From NCBI RefSeq assembly GCF_005503145.1, contig NZ_SCNV01000003.1, positions 1-64,000 of the forward strand: a stretch of DNA of 64,000 nt, written 5' to 3'. Below, in pieces: positions 26,118 through 34,275 of the stretch; the first letter of the stretch is position 1; every line of letters starts with the position of its first letter. The notes beneath the pieces are model-generated. The model was not told where the DNA came from, did not search any database, and was given only the letters and a program-made list of their open reading frames with translations. Origin of the DNA: Burkholderia sp. 4M9327F10. GTDB taxonomy: Bacteria; Pseudomonadota; Gammaproteobacteria; Burkholderiales; Burkholderiaceae. The position numbers and the translations under genes were made by a program.

Positions 26118-27386
26118 TTAGCCCGTGGAGGACGCTCCACGCGGCTGACGCCGGCCTTCCAGCAGGCCGAGCGTATAAACGGCGAGCGCGCCGCTCGCCA
26201 ATGCCAGTTGCCAGATCAGCACGTCGTTGCCGAGCGCTTTCATTGCGAAGCCGGCTAACAACGGACCGGCAATCGAACTGGCGCAGAACGTCAGCGAAAT
26301 CAGCCGCATGTTGCGGATCAGCGCACTCTTGTCGCTACAGGCGGCCGCGTAGACGCCGAGCGTGAGGAAAGCGCTATTCAGACCGCCTAGCACCAGCGCA
26401 CTTGCGCCGAGCAGCCACGAGGCCGGTGCCGCGAGTCCGAACGAAACAACGGCGAGCGTACTGAGTGCCGCACACACGATAACCGCCGTGCTCAATCCGG
26501 CGCGATCGGCGAACCAGCCCACCGGGAACTGCAGGACCATGCCGCCAAGCCCGAACCATGTGAGCAAGGTTGCGGTTTGCGTGACGCTTAGGCCGCGTCC
26601 GTCGGCGAAGAGCGGAAACAGGCCGAACAGTGCGCCGTCGCCGAGACCGCCCACCACGACCACCACCATCCCCAGTGCGACCAGCGGATTGATAGCCTTT
26701 CCCGGTTCGCCGGCAGGGTATTGGGCCGGACGCCTGGCATGTGCGGCATCAACGGCGTTCGCTGATTCGCTGCTGTAGGCGAGATCCGCGGCCCGATCCT
26801 GGGTAGCCGCTGTTGACGCGTGATTCTCCGCGTCGGAACCGGCCAGCCAAAGCGGAATAGCCGCGGCAAGTGTGAACGCCGCGCCCGCCGCGAAGACGAG
26901 CGGACCGTCGACGCCGTACCAGGCGGCAAGCGCGGGGCCAATCACTCCCGCAACTGCGATCAAGGTCTCGTGCAGGCCGACCACGCGTCCGCTAGCCTGC
27001 GCAGGAACCATCCGGTAGAGCCAGGTCTCGTTGGCGATCCAGCGCAGCCCCATGCCGAGTCCGATCAGGAAGCCTGGCGCCATCCATAACGGCCACAGCA
27101 GCGCGCGGATGCTGATGAAGGCGAGGACCGTTGCCGCCAGCGCGATTGCCACGGTTCGCTTCGCCCCGAACCGTTCGACCAGCCGCGGGGCCGCCAGCAA
27201 TCCCGCGAACATACCCGCCCACTGAGCCGCGGAAAAGAGGCCTGCGCGCGGCGCATCGAGTCCCTGATGAGCCAGCCACACGGGCAACACCATAAAGCCG
27301 ATGCCGAACTGACCGATCTGCGTCAGCGCAGACACGGCGGTCAGCGCGGCGATGGCATGCCAGCGCACCGGCGCGGCGGGATTCAT
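26118..27386 (-). CDS. MFS transporter, about 12 membrane segments
   Basis: 422 residues from ATG 27386, which overlaps the stop of the upstream marR-type gene by four bases (ATGA). Hydrophobic segments such as AIAALTAVSALTQIGQFGIG, GMFAGLLAAPRLVERFG (a motif-A-like loop) and LVALGMVVVVVGGLGDGALF, with a central hydrophilic loop, fit a 12-helix major facilitator. Coupling to a MarR regulator suggests efflux of a small toxic compound, but the substrate is unknown. Its 3' end contains a GTGGAG/CTCCAC hairpin (26121-26145) that could act as shared terminator with agmatinase. Confidence 0.85.
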   Translation of the reverse strand: MNPAAPVRWHAIAALTAVSALTQIGQFGIGFMVLPVWLAHQGLDAPRAGLFSAAQWAGMFAGLLAAPRLVERFGAKRTVAIALAATVLAFISIRALLWPLWMAPGFLIGLGMGLRWIANETWLYRMVPAQASGRVVGLHETLIAVAGVIGPALAAWYGVDGPLVFAAGAAFTLAAAIPLWLAGSDAENHASTAATQDRAADLAYSSESANAVDAAHARRPAQYPAGEPGKAINPLVALGMVVVVVGGLGDGALFGLFPLFADGRGLSVTQTATLLTWFGLGGMVLQFPVGWFADRAGLSTAVIVCAALSTLAVVSFGLAAPASWLLGASALVLGGLNSAFLTLGVYAAACSDKSALIRNMRLISLTFCASSIAGPLLAGFAMKALGNDVLIWQLALASGALAVYTLGLLEGRRQPRGASSTG

Positions 27387-27916
27387 GTGCCACTCCGCTG
27401 CGGCATCGGCAAGCCTGTTTCGCGGCATTCGACCGGACAGCCTGCCTTGAGGCAAGGGCCCTCGTCGCACAGGCGGCACAGTTGCATGGCATGTGCCGGA
27501 TCGCGCGTTTCGTGCCAGAGGATCTTGATCAACAGGTCTTCGAAAACGACGCGTTCGCTTTCATCAAGGCGGCCCACCACGCGTTGCAGCATGCGTTCGC
27601 GCGCTGTTTGCAGGCGCTTTGCTTCGCGCTTGCCGCTGGCGGTGAGGGCGAGCGCCACAGCGCGCTTATCTGCGCCGGGCTTCTTTTCGATCAGGCCCGC
27701 TTCGACGAGTCCCGCCACCGCGCGTACCGCGGCCGGATGCGAGAGATCCACCGCATCGCGCAGCACTTCAATGGACGAGTCCGGATACTGGCCGACCGCA
27801 TTGAGCATGGCGCGCGCCGTGGCGCCGGCGAGCGCCGGCACGGTGTTCTGCGCGTTCATCTCATCTGTCACCAGCAAGGCGAGCACGCCAAGCAGGTTTT
27901 CTGTGCGCTGTGTCAT
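27383..27916 (-). CDS. MarR-family regulator with cysteine-rich C-terminal tail
   Basis: 177 residues. A winged-helix core (about 30-100) includes TARAMLNAVGQYPDSSIEVL, LSHPAAVRAVAGLVEAGLIE and the wing KKPGADKRAVALALT. After a dimerisation helix comes an unusual tail with five cysteines spaced CX2CX4CX4CX3C (Cys147, 150, 155, 160, 164), suggesting metal or thiol sensing. The MFS gene starts within its stop codon, so the regulator and transporter form one unit. A perfect 15-bp-arm inverted repeat begins 6 bp upstream of its start codon and is the likely operator, implying autoregulation. Confidence 0.85.
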   Translation of the reverse strand: MTQRTENLLGVLALLVTDEMNAQNTVPALAGATARAMLNAVGQYPDSSIEVLRDAVDLSHPAAVRAVAGLVEAGLIEKKPGADKRAVALALTASGKREAKRLQTARERMLQRVVGRLDESERVVFEDLLIKILWHETRDPAHAMQLCRLCDEGPCLKAGCPVECRETGLPMPQRSGT

Positions 27917-27922
27917 GACAAT

Positions 27923-27970
27923 GCCCCAATGTGTGCAGTGTGCATATATTCATGTTGCACACATTGGGGC
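27923..27970. promoter_or_regulatory. Long perfect inverted repeat, probable MarR operator
   Basis: Arms GCCCCAATGTGTGCA (27923-27937) and TGCACACATTGGGGC (27956-27970) are exact reverse complements with an 18-base AT-rich centre containing GTGTGCATATATTCATG. Situated 6 bp upstream of the MarR-type start codon. MarR dimers bind palindromes near their own promoter, so autoregulation is the simplest reading; the length also allows two dimers. Confidence 0.6.
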
Positions 27971-27994
27971 GATATTGCAAGTTTCTTTTCGGCA

Positions 27995-28047
27995 GCGCTT
28001 TTGTACCCCGCTTTTGTATCCCGCCTTTGTCCCCCGCTTCTGTACTC
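27995..28047. repeat. Four imperfect 13-bp tandem repeats
   Basis: Units GCGCTTTTGTACC, CCGCTTTTGTATC, CCGCCTTTGTCCC and CCGCTTCTGTACTC follow each other without gaps. They lie between the 5' side of the MarR gene and the 3' end of the DadA-like gene. Function unknown; they may be a slippage-generated spacer or part of a 3' structure. Confidence 0.7.
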
Positions 28048-28058
28048 GATTGAAACGG

Positions 28059-29291
28059 CTACGCCGCGCGCCGGCTGGTCTGCTCGATCACGTCCGCCAC
28101 GCCGGCGGCGGTGGCAGCGGACAGCGTCCAGCCAAGATGGCCGTGGCCGGTGTTGTAGAACACGCCGGGCAGGCGTCCTTTGCCCACCTTCGGCAACATG
28201 CTCGGCAGCATGGGCCGCAAGCCCGCCCAGGGGATGACTCGCGACGTGTTCACCTGCGGGAAGTAGCGCCGCGTCCATTCGGTCAGTGGCGCAATCCGTT
28301 CCGCGCGGATATCGCGATTGAAGCCGTTGATCTCGGCGGTTCCGGCCACGCGGAAGCGGTCGGCGCCCAGACGGCTGGTGACGATCTTGGCGCTGTCGTC
28401 GAGCAGGCTGACCCAGGGCGCGCCTTGCTGGCTCGCCGCATCGTCGAGGCAGACGGTGATCGAATAGCCTTTGACCGGGTAGATGTTGACGTGGTCGCCG
28501 AGCATCGAAGCGAACTCGCGGCTCTTCACCCCCGCGCAGACCACGACCTGCGTAAAGCATTGCTGAAACGGTTCACCTGCCTGGGTGGCGGTAATGCTGA
28601 ACGCCCCCGTCCCGTCACGCGTAATCGAAGCGATCTCCGTGTCGTAGAGAAAATTGACGCCGTGACGCTCACACGCTTGCGCGAGACCGCGGGTGAACTT
28701 GTGTATGTCGCCGGTGGAGTCGGATGGGGTGAAAAAGCCACCGTGGAAGACGCCGTCAAGCGTGGGTTCGATGCGGCGAATTTCGGCCGCGCTCACCGGT
28801 TCACGGTCGAGCCCGCCTTCCTTGAGCAGCGCATTCACCTTGGCCGCCGTGTCGAATTCCTTGCGGGTCTTGTACACGTGCAGGATGCCGCGCTGCTCGT
28901 GGTCGAAATCGATCTTCTCGTTTGCCGCCATCGCAAACAGATGCTGCCGCGCGGCGATGGCAAGGCGCACGGTTTCAACGGTGTTGGCGCGATAGTGCGG
29001 AATCTGCCGCAGAAACTCGCCCATCCACGAGTACTTGTGCCAGCTCGGCAGAGGATTGAGCAGCAGCGGGGCGTCGCGCGTCAGCATCCAGCGCAGGCCT
29101 TTGAGGACCGTGGCGGTGCTGTTCCACACCTCCGCGTTGCTGGCGGACAATTGGCCGCCGTTGGCGAACGAGGTTTCCATCGCGGCGTAGCGGTGGCGTT
29201 CGAACACGGTGACGTTAAAGCCGCGTTGCGCGAGGGCGTAAGCGGTCGTGACGCCGGTAATGCCGGCGCCGATGATGGCGATGCGTGACAT
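28059..29291 (-). CDS. dadA: D-amino-acid dehydrogenase-like FAD oxidoreductase behind a glycine riboswitch
   Basis: 410 residues. FAD motif AIIGAGITGVTTAYALAQRG at 5-24, the ETSFANGGQLSASNAEVWN segment of one DadA subgroup, and the C-terminal TGHGHLGWTLSAATAAGVAD. DadA enzymes deaminate D-amino acids to 2-oxo acids and pass electrons to the respiratory chain; related glycine oxidases act on glycine. ATG 29291 is used; an in-frame upstream start at 29507 lies inside the riboswitch and is rejected. The tandem glycine riboswitch in its leader implies induction by glycine, so glycine or a glycine-derived compound may be the true substrate. Alternative: ordinary D-alanine dehydrogenase. Confidence 0.8.
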   Translation of the reverse strand: MSRIAIIGAGITGVTTAYALAQRGFNVTVFERHRYAAMETSFANGGQLSASNAEVWNSTATVLKGLRWMLTRDAPLLLNPLPSWHKYSWMGEFLRQIPHYRANTVETVRLAIAARQHLFAMAANEKIDFDHEQRGILHVYKTRKEFDTAAKVNALLKEGGLDREPVSAAEIRRIEPTLDGVFHGGFFTPSDSTGDIHKFTRGLAQACERHGVNFLYDTEIASITRDGTGAFSITATQAGEPFQQCFTQVVVCAGVKSREFASMLGDHVNIYPVKGYSITVCLDDAASQQGAPWVSLLDDSAKIVTSRLGADRFRVAGTAEINGFNRDIRAERIAPLTEWTRRYFPQVNTSRVIPWAGLRPMLPSMLPKVGKGRLPGVFYNTGHGHLGWTLSAATAAGVADVIEQTSRRAA

Positions 29292-29340
29292 GTGATGGTC
29301 CAGAGTAAGTGAGCACGGCCGTTTCCGGCTTCCATGCCCC

Positions 29341-29532
29341 ATCTGTCCATTTACCTGAGAGTTTCTTTCCGTGCGCAACCCGCTGCCGGGCGGACGAAAA
29401 TCCCCTTCGGTGGGCGCGTCAAACGCCGCTCTCCAGATGTTCCCGCTGGGCGGTCCTTGTGCCTGAGAGTTTCCGGGGCGGTTGCTCCGTCGGCGCCGCC
29501 AGCGCATTTCTGCGTGACGGTCTCTCCCGCGA
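29341..29532 (-). promoter_or_regulatory. Tandem glycine riboswitch (two aptamers)
   Basis: Read on the minus strand, two copies of the aptamer core occur in series. The first runs GCGGGAGAGA ... GGAGCAACCGCCCC ... ACTCTCAGGCACAAGGACCG (about 29530-29450). The second runs CATCTGGAGAGCGG ... CCACCGAAGGGGA ... ACTCTCAGGTAAATGGACAG (about 29443-29341). These are the conserved blocks of the cooperative glycine riboswitch. The element ends about 50 bases before the DadA-like start codon. Such riboswitches usually activate glycine cleavage or glycine-catabolic genes when glycine is high. Confidence 0.9.
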
Positions 29533-29740
29533 CAGCGTGTAGAACGGCGTAAAGGTAGCCGTTACCAAAAAATCCGGCAAGCGGTTTTTTGCGTGAACTG
29601 TCTTCTGGCCGTGGCGCGCGCCTCCCGGCGGGCCATGTTGGAGACGCCATTTTGTGGCTGGCGGCGCTCCCGCTTATTTGCGCAACACGCATCAATCGTA
29701 TAGCCTTGCTCAGGTTCATTCACCCTGACACTCCGGCGCC
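29533..29740. promoter_or_regulatory. Divergent spacer between riboswitch and LysR gene
   Basis: No gene. It should hold the promoter for the riboswitch transcript (minus strand) and that of the LysR-type gene (plus strand). Contains AT-rich patches near 29560-29600 but no confident -35/-10 pair. Confidence 0.35.
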
Positions 29741-30670
29741 GTGAAGGACATTCTTTCGCTCAGGCTCTATACCCGCGTCGCGCGACTCGGCAGCTTCTCG
29801 GCTGCGGCGCGCGAATGCGGGCTGTCGCAATCGCAGGTATCGCGCATCATCGCCGAGCTCGAAAGCGACCTGGGGGCACGGCTTCTCACACGCACCACCC
29901 GCGCCGTCATGCTGACCGATGCGGGCGCCGAGTTCCTCTCCCGCCTCGATCCGATCCTCATTGCCCTCGAGGATGCGGAGCAGAGCGTGCGCGAAGGCAG
30001 CGAGTTGCGCGGCATGTTGCGCATGAGCATGCCGAGCAGCGTGGCGATTCGCGAGATCATTCCGCGTCTTGCGCCGTTTCTCGAGCGGCATCCCGAACTG
30101 CGTCTGCAGATGTTGCTGGGGGACCGGCCGCGGGACTTCGTCAAGGAAGCGGTGGATGTGGCTATCCGGCTCGGGCGTCTCGTCGATTCGAGCGCCACCG
30201 CCATGCTGATTACCCATATTCCGCGGGTGATCGTCGCCTCGCGCGACTACGTGAACCGCCATGGCGCGCCCACGACACCGGAGGAACTGGCGCGCCATCG
30301 CATCGTCGACGGACCCGCCTCGGTGGTGGCGAGCGGCTGGAGGTTTACAAGCGCCGGCGGCGAGGAACTGGCGGTGGACCTCGAGCCGCATTTCTCGACC
30401 AACGAGAACGAAGGGGCGGTTGCCGCGGCCGTGGCAGGCGTCGGCATTACGTCGACGAGCGAATGGGCTTGCCGCCGCGAACTGGCCGACGGTTCGCTGG
30501 TGCGGCTGCTGGCCGACTGGCAGACCGCCGATATCCCCGTGCATGCCTACTTTCCGATGGGCCGGGCGACGCGTGCGGCGGGGCGCGCAGTGGTGGAGCA
30601 TCTCACCGCGGATTTCCGGCGCGAACAGCGCGACGGCGCCTCATCTATGCATCCCATGCATAAGAGATAG
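29741..30670 (+). CDS. LysR-family transcriptional regulator
   Basis: 309 residues, starting at GTG 29741 (MKDILSLRLYTRVARLGSFS is the standard LysR start). The helix-turn-helix lies at about 15-60 (FSAAARECGLSQSQVSRIIA, RLLTRTTRAVMLTDAG). The effector-binding domain follows from about 90. LysR regulators commonly control a divergent neighbour, here the DadA-like gene, but that gene already has a riboswitch, so the target is uncertain. No clear ribosome binding site precedes the GTG. Confidence 0.85.
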   Translation: MKDILSLRLYTRVARLGSFSAAARECGLSQSQVSRIIAELESDLGARLLTRTTRAVMLTDAGAEFLSRLDPILIALEDAEQSVREGSELRGMLRMSMPSSVAIREIIPRLAPFLERHPELRLQMLLGDRPRDFVKEAVDVAIRLGRLVDSSATAMLITHIPRVIVASRDYVNRHGAPTTPEELARHRIVDGPASVVASGWRFTSAGGEELAVDLEPHFSTNENEGAVAAAVAGVGITSTSEWACRRELADGSLVRLLADWQTADIPVHAYFPMGRATRAAGRAVVEHLTADFRREQRDGASSMHPMHKR

Positions 30671-30851
30671 CGAAAACGGACGGCTACCGGCTCCGCCTGT
30701 CCGCCACTATCTTTCCCTTCACAACGCGACCACACGCTAACGGCACGGTACTTGTGCAGCCGATGAGCGATGGCACGTTTCGCCACTTCCGGCCGGTCTT
30801 CCGCGGCATGCCGATTGCCACGGCCGACACGCCATTTTTATCGAGGCTGAC

Positions 30852-31253
30852 ATGAGTAAAACCACCCCTGAGCAAAACAAGGCCCTCGTACTCGAGGCTT
30901 TCGACACGCTTTTCAACAAGCGCGACTATGCGGCCGCGCAGCGTTTCTGGTCAGACCGCTATATCCAGCACAGCGCGCACATCGCACCAGGACGCAATGG
31001 CCTGTTCAACCTGATCCGCACGCTGCCGGAGACCTTGCGCTACGAGAACCAGTTGATCGTGGCCGAAGGCGACTATGTGATTGCACATGGCCGCTTCTCC
31101 GGGCACGGCCGGCCGGCGGCATGGATTGCGGCCGACGTGGTTCGTTTCGAAGACGGCAAGCTTGCTGAACATTGGGATGTTTTGCAGGACGAAGCAACCC
31201 AGGCGGATTCGGTGAGCGGCTTGCCGATGTTCGGTGACCGCTTCCCGGCTTGA
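30852..31253 (+). CDS. NTF2-like/SnoaL-like small protein
   Basis: 133 residues. The cone-like alpha+beta signature of SnoaL/NTF2-type proteins is visible: LEAFDTLFNKRDYAAAQRFW, DRYIQHSAHIAPGRNGL, and VVRFEDGKLAEHWDVLQDEA. Many are annotated nuclear transport factor 2 family or predicted ester cyclase with unknown substrate. The SDR gene follows after 58 bp in the same direction, so both may act on one metabolite. No signal peptide, so cytoplasmic. Confidence 0.8.
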   Translation: MSKTTPEQNKALVLEAFDTLFNKRDYAAAQRFWSDRYIQHSAHIAPGRNGLFNLIRTLPETLRYENQLIVAEGDYVIAHGRFSGHGRPAAWIAADVVRFEDGKLAEHWDVLQDEATQADSVSGLPMFGDRFPA

Positions 31254-31311
31254 CGCCGGACAGATTGACTACCGGAATATCTCCGATCACAGCATCTTCA
31301 AGGACACCATC

Positions 31312-32067
31312 ATGAAACTCAGCGGAAACACGATTTTTATCACGGGCGGCGGTTCAGGCATTGGGCGCGGTTTGGCCGAGGCACTGCACCAGCGCGGCAA
31401 CAAGGTGATTATTAGCGGGCGGCGCCGCGGCCATCTCGACGAGGTGGTGGCGGCAAACCCCGGCATGGCGGCCATCGAGCTGGATATGACCGACCCGGCG
31501 AGCATTGCGCGGGCGGCGGCGCAACTGATCAAGGACCATCCCGATGTCAATGTGCTGATCAACAACGCCGGCATCATGCTGCCGGATACCGCCGCGGGCC
31601 GGATCGATGACGCGTTGCTCGTCTCCACCGTCACGACGAACCTGCTCGGACCGATCCGCATGACCTCGGCGTTGATCGACCATCTCAAGACGAAGGACGA
31701 TGCGGTGGTGGCCTACACCAGCTCGGTGCTGGCATTCGTGCCGCTCGCGCCGACGGCGGTGTATTCATCGACCAAGGCGGCGTTGCATTCGTACATTCTG
31801 TCGCAGCGTTTCTTGCTGCGCGATACGAAGGTGCGGGTGCTGGAAATTGCACCGCCCTGGGTGCGCACGGACCTGATGAACAGCCGCGAGGCCGAACAGG
31901 CTATGCCGCTGGACGCCTTCATCGACGAAACCATGGCTGTCCTCGGCACTGATGCGGATGAGATTCTGGTGGAAGGGGCGAAGCAGTTCCGCGGCAATCC
32001 GGGGCCGGGGGAGCATGAGTTCGTGAATGGGTTCAATGCGCAGATGGCTGCGGTGTTTGGCGGATGA
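31312..32067 (+). CDS. Short-chain dehydrogenase/reductase, DltE-like
   Basis: 251 residues from ATG 31312 with AAGGA eight bases upstream. NAD(P)-binding TGGGSGIGRG near residue 12, the NNAG motif (INNAGIMLP), the catalytic Ser segment YTSSVLAFVPLAP and YSSTKAAL carrying the Tyr-x-x-x-Lys pair. This matches classical SDRs of the DltE subgroup, which often sit beside small stress or SnoaL-like genes. Substrate unknown. Confidence 0.85.
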   Translation: MKLSGNTIFITGGGSGIGRGLAEALHQRGNKVIISGRRRGHLDEVVAANPGMAAIELDMTDPASIARAAAQLIKDHPDVNVLINNAGIMLPDTAAGRIDDALLVSTVTTNLLGPIRMTSALIDHLKTKDDAVVAYTSSVLAFVPLAPTAVYSSTKAALHSYILSQRFLLRDTKVRVLEIAPPWVRTDLMNSREAEQAMPLDAFIDETMAVLGTDADEILVEGAKQFRGNPGPGEHEFVNGFNAQMAAVFGG

Positions 32068-32099
32068 AGATATCAGCCAAAGCACTGCATGCCTGCGGC

Positions 32100-32594
32100 T
32101 CATAGCACTTCAAACACGCTATAAACCGGCCCATCCGGAAACCGATGCCCCGTGCCGACTGCAATTACGCGGTTTAGCCACTCGTACTCGCCGGCCGGGG
32201 CTTCGAAAGTCGAACTCATGCGGAAGTAGTAACTGGCGGGGTCGACCTCTTCGCCGTTGGCCAGCCGTTGCATGACATCGGCGGTGCCGTGACGGATGCC
32301 CTGGTAGGCCATCGTGAGATGGACGCCGTCGTCGGTTTGCAGAATCAGGCGCACGTCGAGCGTGGTGCTGCCGTCCGTGCGCACGGTCTGCCAATCGCTG
32401 CCGCCGTCGAGTACCTTACCCGAGAGCCGCTCGCCGGTGAAGGTGCCGGACGGCACGACGCCGATACGCCGCACCGCGCCCGGCGTCGCGCCCACTACCA
32501 CGACCGGCTTGACATCGAGGCGCAGCACGAACAGCGGACGCGTTTGCAGGTTCTTGAGATTGGCGGGAAGCGAGTCGAAAGCGGGAGTGGGCAT
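32100..32594 (-). CDS. DUF3237 domain protein
   Basis: 164 residues from ATG 32594 with AAGGTG in front; a longer frame upstream has low-quality sequence and is rejected. The segments FTGERLSGKVLDGGSDWQ, TLDVRLILQTDDGVHLTMAY and FEAPAGEYEWLNRVIAVGTG are typical for DUF3237 proteins, small beta-barrel proteins of unknown role in Proteobacteria. Followed on the same strand side by the DUF427 gene 73 bp upstream, perhaps cotranscribed. No signal peptide. Confidence 0.8.
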   Translation of the reverse strand: MPTPAFDSLPANLKNLQTRPLFVLRLDVKPVVVVGATPGAVRRIGVVPSGTFTGERLSGKVLDGGSDWQTVRTDGSTTLDVRLILQTDDGVHLTMAYQGIRHGTADVMQRLANGEEVDPASYYFRMSSTFEAPAGEYEWLNRVIAVGTGHRFPDGPVYSVFEVL

Positions 32595-32667
32595 TGTGTT
32601 CACCTTGATTGGTCGGCGCGAACGCTCCATCCGCTCACTCGCGCCGAAATTGACCGGCCCGATGCAA

Positions 32668-33063
32668 TCAGGCGTGCACCTCGATGCCATCCACGCGGTC
32701 CGGGTAGAAGGCGAGATAATCCTTGATCTGCGCGACCGCCGCGTAGGGCTTCTCGTAGGTCCAGACCGCATTGACCGAGCGCGCGCCGCCCGCAGGGATC
32801 GAGAAGTACGCACAATCGCCCTTGTAGGGGCAGTAGGTGGCATGCTCGGTGCGTTCGAGCAGCGTCATGTCCACGTCTCTTCGCGGAATGTACAGCACGG
32901 GCGGGTAGGCGGCTTCGCGCAGCGTCAGCGCCTCGCGTGTATCCGCGATCACCTTGCCGCCGAGCTTCACCACGATGTGCGCCGGATTCGGCTCGATGGT
33001 GATCGGATGATCGGGCCCTGGAACCTTGACGGGTTTGACTGCCTGATTGACGTTAGTGGACAT
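32668..33063 (-). CDS. DUF427 domain protein
   Basis: 131 residues, ATG 33063 preceded by AAGGAG. The DUF427 core is recognisable: VVKLGGKVIADTREALTLRE, PPVLYIPRRDVDMTLLERTE, TYCPYKGDCAYFSIPAGG and AVWTYEKPYAAVAQIKDYLA. DUF427 proteins are small, cytoplasmic and of unknown biochemical function. Upstream of the DUF3237 gene in the same orientation. Confidence 0.88.
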   Translation of the reverse strand: MSTNVNQAVKPVKVPGPDHPITIEPNPAHIVVKLGGKVIADTREALTLREAAYPPVLYIPRRDVDMTLLERTEHATYCPYKGDCAYFSIPAGGARSVNAVWTYEKPYAAVAQIKDYLAFYPDRVDGIEVHA

Positions 33064-33272
33064 GGGAACGCTCCTTGGGTTGAGCCGCCCGCGTTGAAGC
33101 GGGGCGAAACCGGTGTTGCGGACCGCCGCCGCTCAGGTGGCCTCGGGCGGCACATGGAGTCAAGTCTATAGATTAAAGCTTCGCGCCGCTGACGACGTGC
33201 AGGATGTCGTCGGTCGCAAGGCGGGCGTCGTAGGAGGCGGGAGGGAGGCTGCGTCTGTGACGCTGTGGGAAG

Positions 33273-33321
33273 GGCCGGTTCGGCGTGACCCGGCCTTGCA
33301 CCGGGCCACGCTGAACCGGCC
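33273..33321 (-). terminator. Long hairpin after the DUF3331 gene
   Basis: GGCCGGTTCGGCGTG (33273-33287) pairs with CACGCTGAACCGGCC (33307-33321), 15 bp with one G-T wobble; the loop itself can form a CCCGG/CCGGG stem. It begins 11 bases after the stop of the DUF3331 gene on the minus strand. No T-run follows, so it may be a Rho-assisted or mRNA-end structure. Confidence 0.5.
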
Positions 33322-33332
33322 GATATGCCGCG

Positions 33333-33995
33333 TCAAGCGGCGGCTTCGAGCTCTTCGATTGCGTCGGCGAGCACCATCTGCGCGGCGTTAGCCGGTCGCG
33401 CCGCCGTGCGGCCCGCAGGTCCATACACCGCATCGCCGCGCACGATGCTGCTGCCGGTGAGCGCGCAGACCCCTTGTGACCGCGCGATTCTGCGAATCCA
33501 GAGCTGCTCGCAGTAGTTGGCGGCGGTGGCGTCGCGCCATGTGATCGAAACCGACTTCGGGCTGAAACGCTCGACAAACGTGACAACCACGTTCTTCGCG
33601 TTACCGGCGGGCGCCCGCGCGCGATCCGCCGCCGCACCTCTGCGTGCCTGATTGGCGCAGTCGCGCCCAGGGCGGGGCGCGGGCTTGCGTACGCCGCTGG
33701 ACGCGTGCCTGCCACAACTGGCTGCGTCCTGCGAGTCTTTCGAATCGCTTTCGCTGATCCCGTTCTGCACAGGCGCTGCACTTTCTTTCAATCCGGCAAT
33801 CACAACCGCCCACGGGTCGGGAAGGCGGGGAGGCGTGAGCGCCGATACTTTCGGCGCGTTGGGATCGCCAGCGGGCACAAAGGCACGCTCGACGACGTCG
33901 TTACGCTGCGCCTCGTTGGCCTTCAGGCGCCGATTGCGTGCTGTGGGCGTCTTCAGCGTGGCTGCGAAGTCTGGCTCGGGTCCTGTAACGTTCAC
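33333..33995 (-). CDS. DUF3331 domain protein
   Basis: 220 residues. A GTG start at 33995 is chosen because AGAGGA lies about 6 bases upstream; no ATG is suitably placed, and the frame upstream of it is low-complexity Arg-rich sequence. The C-terminal part is the DUF3331 domain: VVVTFVERFSPKSVSITWRD, EQLWIRRIARSQGVCALTGS and RGDAVYGPAGRTAARPANAA. The N-terminal half is hydrophilic and probably disordered (ESDSKDSQDAASCGRHASSG). The family is essentially restricted to Burkholderiales and has no known function. Confidence 0.75.
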   Translation of the reverse strand: MNVTGPEPDFAATLKTPTARNRRLKANEAQRNDVVERAFVPAGDPNAPKVSALTPPRLPDPWAVVIAGLKESAAPVQNGISESDSKDSQDAASCGRHASSGVRKPAPRPGRDCANQARRGAAADRARAPAGNAKNVVVTFVERFSPKSVSITWRDATAANYCEQLWIRRIARSQGVCALTGSSIVRGDAVYGPAGRTAARPANAAQMVLADAIEELEAAA

Positions 33996-34248
33996 GTGGA
34001 ATCCTCTGTTTGGGTCCGTCCTCGGGGCTGCGGGCACCCGTCGCGGCGTGACGCGGCAACGGGGCGCCCCGCTGCACGCAGCGCGTCGCGAAGACGCGAA
34101 CGCCCGTCGTGACGTCGCGCGGCACAACGGGTAGCGAGAGGCGGAGGGTTGGTGTTGTTGATAACACCTTGGAAGGGATCTTATCTACTTGCCTAGGCCA
34201 GATAAATGCGCCGTCCCTGAAAACACCGTTTGGGTTCGGCTAACAATG

Positions 34249-34275
34249 GGGCCAATCGGGCCAATCGGGCCAATG
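34249..34275. repeat. Three 9-bp tandem repeats GGGCCAAT(C/G)
   Basis: GGGCCAATC at 34249-34257 and 34258-34266 and GGGCCAATG at 34267-34275 are adjacent copies. The last merges into the left arm of the terminator hairpin. Confidence 0.75.

Noticed and set aside
26121..26145. GC hairpin near the 3' end of the MFS gene as a shared terminator with agmatinase
   Set aside because: It lies mostly within the coding end of the MFS gene and has no T-run on either strand, so it is mentioned in the gene entry only.
27267..29288. 673-codon + strand open frame across the MFS, MarR and DadA-like genes
   Set aside because: It is low-complexity on the antisense of three well-recognised proteins and crosses their boundaries; no start signal or domain.
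29291..29507. In-frame N-terminal extension of the DadA-like protein
   Set aside because: The extension reads through the tandem glycine riboswitch and has non-protein-like sequence; the FAD motif starts right after ATG 29291.
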